DNA of 64,000 bases from Verrucomicrobiales bacterium (GTDB lineage Bacteria > Verrucomicrobiota > Verrucomicrobiia > Verrucomicrobiales > DEV007). This document shows, in pieces, positions 60,145 to 64,000 of this stretch. Position 1 is the stretch's first letter. Every line of letters starts with the position of its first letter. Below the pieces are notes generated by a model. The model was not told where the DNA came from and did not search any database. It worked only from the letters and a program-made list of their open reading frames with translations. The position numbers and the translations under genes were made by a program. The stretch lies in assembly GCA_029213005.1 (NCBI GenBank), contig JARGPI010000015.1, forward strand, positions 103,043 through 167,042, read 5' to 3'.

Positions 60145-60777
60145 ATGAACTACCGATTTATCACCATTCTATGGCTTCTTATACCTTTGTTAGGAGCCCG
60201 CTTTTCGCTCTCCCGCGCCGGGGAGAATGACGCTAACCTCCCATTCGATCCCGCGCGGATCTGTCGACTCAGTCTGGATGAGGTTCCCCGCTCTATCTCG
60301 ATTCGGCAGGGTGACGATGTTTGGATCGGCTACGATCTGGAAAAAGGGAACGTAATGAAAGTGTGGCAAGCCCCCGCCGGAAGCCCCGGGCTTATCATCA
60401 AGAGTTTTAAAGCCTACTCAAAGGGCACCACGTGGTTCGAGGTGAAAAATGAGGAAGCTTGGAGTCTGAAAACGAGCGGAAGTAAAGATCGACTCTCGGC
60501 ACGTTATCTTGGAAGCACCCGGGAAGATGAACACTTTTTACTGCGCTGGGAACTCAGTCATGACGGAAAGAAACTTGTCCTCAATGAGCGAATCCCGATA
60601 TCATCCGACGGGGCCGACAAAAAGGTAGTCCGCGAAGTGCGAGTGGAATCCCTCGAGCCGGGCGAAGCCCTCTTTCATCCCATGATCAACCCTGAGGGAT
60701 GGGAACTCACCAATTCCGATGGTCAACCAGTCTCAACCCTGACCGACACTCATTGGCACCGACTTTCTCTACCATGA
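60145..60777 (+). CDS. Secreted protein of unknown function, paralogue B
   Basis: MNYRFITILWLLIPLLGARFSLSRAGENDANLPFDPARICRLSLDEVPRS...; paralogue of 34429-35061. Confidence 0.75.
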   Translation: MNYRFITILWLLIPLLGARFSLSRAGENDANLPFDPARICRLSLDEVPRSISIRQGDDVWIGYDLEKGNVMKVWQAPAGSPGLIIKSFKAYSKGTTWFEVKNEEAWSLKTSGSKDRLSARYLGSTREDEHFLLRWELSHDGKKLVLNERIPISSDGADKKVVREVRVESLEPGEALFHPMINPEGWELTNSDGQPVSTLTDTHWHRLSLP

Positions 60778-63014
60778 ATCTGCGACTCGCTATCATTTCA
60801 CTGGTCTGCCTGCTCCCCTCGATTGGAATCAACGGGGAACTTGCGCTACCTGCGACCGGAATTTTTTCGAAAGGCCCCAATCAGTATAAAGATGAGGTAT
60901 TGGAAATCACCAAAGGGCGGGGCGCCACCATCGGTTGGTATATCAAAGCGAAAAAAGAAGAGGAGGTCCGGGTCAGTATCGAATATTCCTGCGCCGCACC
61001 ATTGAACCAGGACTACCAATTGTCGTTTGATGGGAACGACAAATTCTGGAAAGTGATTCCCACCAAGGACAATGCATTTTCGCGAGTTGAGCTAGGTGTA
61101 TTCCGAATCCGCCCGGGGTTACCTGTTCTTGTGTTGTTAGTCCCTCCCTCGGGAACCAAGTATCCCCATCCGCTCCGCTTTCGAAAATTGATCGTTGAGG
61201 GATCGAAACCGGACAATCTTTCCCGAATACCGACATCCGAGGCAGCGATAGGTCCTGCCGCTCCCACCGCCTCGTCGGGATTTGGGGCAAAACTAACCGA
61301 GTTACATCCCGCTCTTTCCACGTTGGATCTCCGGGAGGAGGCTCTCACCCTGCGCGTCAGTGGTATGAAAATGAGAGGTGATAATGAATTGCTATTCACC
61401 ACCTGGGACGGGGATTTGTATTCACTGGATCTTACCGCGATTTCTGAAACCGGTTCGCCACCTCTCCGAAAAATTGCACAAGGTCTTTCGGAACCGATGG
61501 GCTTAGCCGTGTCGGGCCACCGCATCTTCGTCACCGAAAAAAATCAGGTCACCGAACTGATCGACAAAGATCATGACGGCGGCTTCGAAACCTATCGCTG
61601 CGTTTCCCAGGATTGGCCCTGCTCGATGGACTACCACGAATACCTGTTCGGAGCTGTTATCAAAGGAGATCATCTCTATTTCAACGCCAGCGTCGGGATG
61701 GCAAGACGCGGTATCGACAATTACCAGGCCCCGCTCCGGGGCAGCGTCTTCAAAGTTCATATCGATACCGGAAAAACCGAAATTATCGCCGGCGGTCTTC
61801 GCACACCTGATGGGATTGGCCACAGTTCCGATGGAGGCATTCTTGTGACCGATAACCAGGGTGAGTGGTTACCTGCCAACAAACTGATTCAAATAGAGAA
61901 AGGCGGATTCTACCAGTTTCGGAGCACCCCGCCGAGGCATCCCCTCGATGTTCCGAAAGCAACGCCACCTTCCGTATGGTTACCCCAGGGGGAAATCGCC
62001 GCTTCACCGACTGAGCCATTCTTGATTCCCTCCAACTGGGGGCCTTACGCCGGTCAGGTTCTTTTTGGTGATGAAACCTTTGGCGGCTTACAACGGGCCT
62101 TTCTTGAGAAAGTGGATGGTGTGACCCAGGGCGCAGTCTTCCGGTTTTCTCAAGGCTTCCGACACCACTTTCATCGATTTGCCATCACTCCCGATGGGGA
62201 ACTTTATGCGGGGGGAATCGCCCGGGGAAAAGATCAGGAATATATCAATCGAGTCAGTGGCCTCACCAGAATTCGCTATACCGGAAAAAAGGTGTTTGAG
62301 CCGCTTGCCGCCCGCCTCCATACCAATGGACTTGAAATCGAATTTACCGAACCGCTGGCAGAAGGAACCGGCTGGAATCCCGCTACCTACTATGTCACGC
62401 AATGGGGTTACCAGGCCACCCAAACCTACGGAGGTCAAAAAGTCCGCCATCGTCTCACCGGCGTCCGCTCAGCTACCGTGTCCGAAGACCGGCGGAGGGT
62501 ATTCCTCGAATTGGCGGAAATCACTTCCGGCGATGTCATCCATGTGCGAGTCTCAAACTCACTACTTTCCGAAGAAAAACTACCGATCCGGACAGGCGAT
62601 CTTTGGTATACGGTGAACCGGATTCCCACCAACTTACCGGGTAAGGTGAAGAAAGCCCCTGCGATGACTTTTGCTGAACCCGAGTCGTTCTTCAAATTTG
62701 CAAAAGGAGATCCCGGACAGGTTCTTTTTCAGACCTACTGCACGTCATGCCACAGTCTCGACGGCACCAAACTGGTAGGGCCAAGCCTGAAAGGATTAGC
62801 CGGTTCCCACCGGAAAACCAGAGCCCCCGACAGCAACGAATTACTTAGTGTGGAGGCCACTGCCGACTATATTCGCCAGTCTATCACAGAGCCAAATGCG
62901 TTACTCGCTGAAGGCTATACCGAAAACCTAATGCCTCCGATGGGTGGCATCCTGACAGAGAAACAAATCGACGATCTGGTGAACTTTTTATCGAAAAAGG
63001 AAGGTCGTCCGTAA
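60774..63014 (+). CDS. PVC-type propeller protein with C-terminal cytochrome c (CxxCH), paralogue B
   Basis: MNLRLAIISLVCLLPSIGINGELALPATGIFSKGPNQYKDEVLEITKGRGATIGWYIKAK...; C-terminal GQVLFQTYCTSCHSLDGTKLVGPSLKGLAG; co-linear with 35058-37283. Confidence 0.85.
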   Translation: MNLRLAIISLVCLLPSIGINGELALPATGIFSKGPNQYKDEVLEITKGRGATIGWYIKAKKEEEVRVSIEYSCAAPLNQDYQLSFDGNDKFWKVIPTKDNAFSRVELGVFRIRPGLPVLVLLVPPSGTKYPHPLRFRKLIVEGSKPDNLSRIPTSEAAIGPAAPTASSGFGAKLTELHPALSTLDLREEALTLRVSGMKMRGDNELLFTTWDGDLYSLDLTAISETGSPPLRKIAQGLSEPMGLAVSGHRIFVTEKNQVTELIDKDHDGGFETYRCVSQDWPCSMDYHEYLFGAVIKGDHLYFNASVGMARRGIDNYQAPLRGSVFKVHIDTGKTEIIAGGLRTPDGIGHSSDGGILVTDNQGEWLPANKLIQIEKGGFYQFRSTPPRHPLDVPKATPPSVWLPQGEIAASPTEPFLIPSNWGPYAGQVLFGDETFGGLQRAFLEKVDGVTQGAVFRFSQGFRHHFHRFAITPDGELYAGGIARGKDQEYINRVSGLTRIRYTGKKVFEPLAARLHTNGLEIEFTEPLAEGTGWNPATYYVTQWGYQATQTYGGQKVRHRLTGVRSATVSEDRRRVFLELAEITSGDVIHVRVSNSLLSEEKLPIRTGDLWYTVNRIPTNLPGKVKKAPAMTFAEPESFFKFAKGDPGQVLFQTYCTSCHSLDGTKLVGPSLKGLAGSHRKTRAPDSNELLSVEATADYIRQSITEPNALLAEGYTENLMPPMGGILTEKQIDDLVNFLSKKEGRP

Positions 63015-63084
63015 TCTTCCGGGAAACGCAGCGCCGGAGCGCCACCTATATCTAGCCATTTCTAAACCGCCCTTCAACTCAGAC

Positions 63085-63567
63085 ATGATCAAAACGACTC
63101 TCATCATCCTCTTCGCGCTCGGCCTGGCCGGCATTTTCTTTTTCCTTTATCTTGGGCGCGTCTCGCGATCAGGAAAAGCCCCCGGTCTGGTCGCGGGAAA
63201 GCTGGCACCCTGCCCTGCAACGCCGAATTGTGTCTCCAGCGACGATCCTCCGCAACCGGGACAGGCGATAGAGCCTCTTACCTTTGATGCAAGGGTAGTC
63301 ACTCCGACAGAAGCCTGGTCGAAGCTGCGGGAATCGGTCGATCAGATGGCCGGTGTCCGCGTCATCGAATTCACCGACAGCTACCTGAGTGCGGAGTGCC
63401 GCAGTGGTCTGATCGGGTTCGTGGATGATCTGGAGCTTCATCTCCGGCCGGACGATTCGACAATTGCGGTCCGTTCCGCCTCCCGGGTCGGGCATTCTGA
63501 TCTCGGCGCCAATCGGCAGCGGGTCGAGAAACTTCGACACCTCTTCAATGCCGCCGTCTCCCGTTGA
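63085..63567 (+). CDS. DUF1499-family protein
   Basis: LAPCPATPNCVSSDDPPQPGQAIEPLTFDA...VRVIEFTDSYLSAECRSGLIGFVDDLELHLRPDDSTIAVRSASRVGHSDLGANRQRVEKLR. Confidence 0.88.
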   Translation: MIKTTLIILFALGLAGIFFFLYLGRVSRSGKAPGLVAGKLAPCPATPNCVSSDDPPQPGQAIEPLTFDARVVTPTEAWSKLRESVDQMAGVRVIEFTDSYLSAECRSGLIGFVDDLELHLRPDDSTIAVRSASRVGHSDLGANRQRVEKLRHLFNAAVSR

Positions 63568-63665
63568 TCGGGATCTCTATGCCGGAAGCCGCGGCATGGA
63601 TAGAAGCCGCCTCAACGATAGGATCGGCGGGTCGGAACAATGGGAATATGAAGCAAGACCGTTAG

Positions 63666-64000
63666 TCGCTCACTGAGGCCCTGATCGATGATTCTTTCAA
63701 GAGTGATTGGCGGCGGACCCACAATCGTTATCGCCTGTTTATCTATACCGAAGGTGAGGCAATCCAGTCCGACCCGGAAACCGGTAATCGCGGTCGCAAA
63801 GGCTTCTCGGAAGAGGACGTGGAAGCTGTGGTCGCCAGCGACGGTGCGATGCCGATAGCCGAAGTGTTGCGCCATCGGGTTCGTTATTTTTCCGATGGCG
63901 TCGTGATTGGGACAGCCGCCTATATTGAAGAAGTTTTCCAGTTGAACCGGAGCCGATTCGGCCCCTCCCGCAAGACCGGAGCCCGGCGAATGCGCGGAGC
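63666..64000 (+). pseudogene. 5'-truncated REP-associated tyrosine transposase (RAYT)-like fragment, continues past window
   Basis: Open frame after a TAG at 63663 with no ATG: SLTEALIDDSFKSDWRRTHNRYRLFIYTEGEAIQSDPETGNRGRKGFSEEDVEAVVASDGAMPIAEVLRHRVRYFSDGVVIGTAAYIEEVFQLNRSRFGPSRKTGARRMRG resembles the RAYT C-terminus. Confidence 0.6.

Noticed and set aside
1-64000. tRNA/rRNA genes
   Set aside because: No tRNA cloverleaf signatures or rRNA sequence recognised by eye; cannot be excluded without tRNAscan-SE/Infernal, but none is supported.

Overview
This window is chromosomal DNA that looks like it comes from the PVC superphylum, most likely a marine Verrucomicrobium. I infer this from a DUF1552/DUF1592-type gene pair, large PVC-type propeller/cytochrome c proteins, a GH16 agarase-like enzyme and a PknB-type kinase. 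Housekeeping or ordinary genes include a Fur-family regulator (cut by the left edge), pyrD, a BamB-like propeller, moeB-rhodanese, a Do/HtrA protease, an AddB/AddA-like helicase-nuclease pair, a GT4-HAD-CBM9-like operon, an epimerase, a ~2000-aa TPR protein, an inositol-phosphatase-like enzyme, LysR, a SAM methyltransferase and DUF1499. Accessory or conflict-type content includes a TIR-coiled coil-TM-FGE protein with a downstream S41 protease whose predicted catalytic Lys is Met, and a Ser/Thr kinase-NACHT-TM fusion. That fusion lies in an interval bracketed by two ~220-bp direct repeats, and is followed by a divergent PD-(D/E)XK nuclease / SNF2 helicase pair. The most unusual non-coding signals are: (1) a 13-bp near-palindrome TGTACAGGGTACA repeated at an exact 22-bp period immediately upstream of two unrelated genes; (2) a candidate ~200-nt independent transcript with a near-consensus promoter, an overlapping palindromic operator and a perfect 13-bp-stem terminator; (3) a ~3-kb segmental duplication (34.2-37.3 kb and 59.9-63.0 kb) in which one copy keeps only a decayed 5' stub of the divergent DUF1592 gene. 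Everything was read by eye. No alignments, HMM searches or structure predictions were run.
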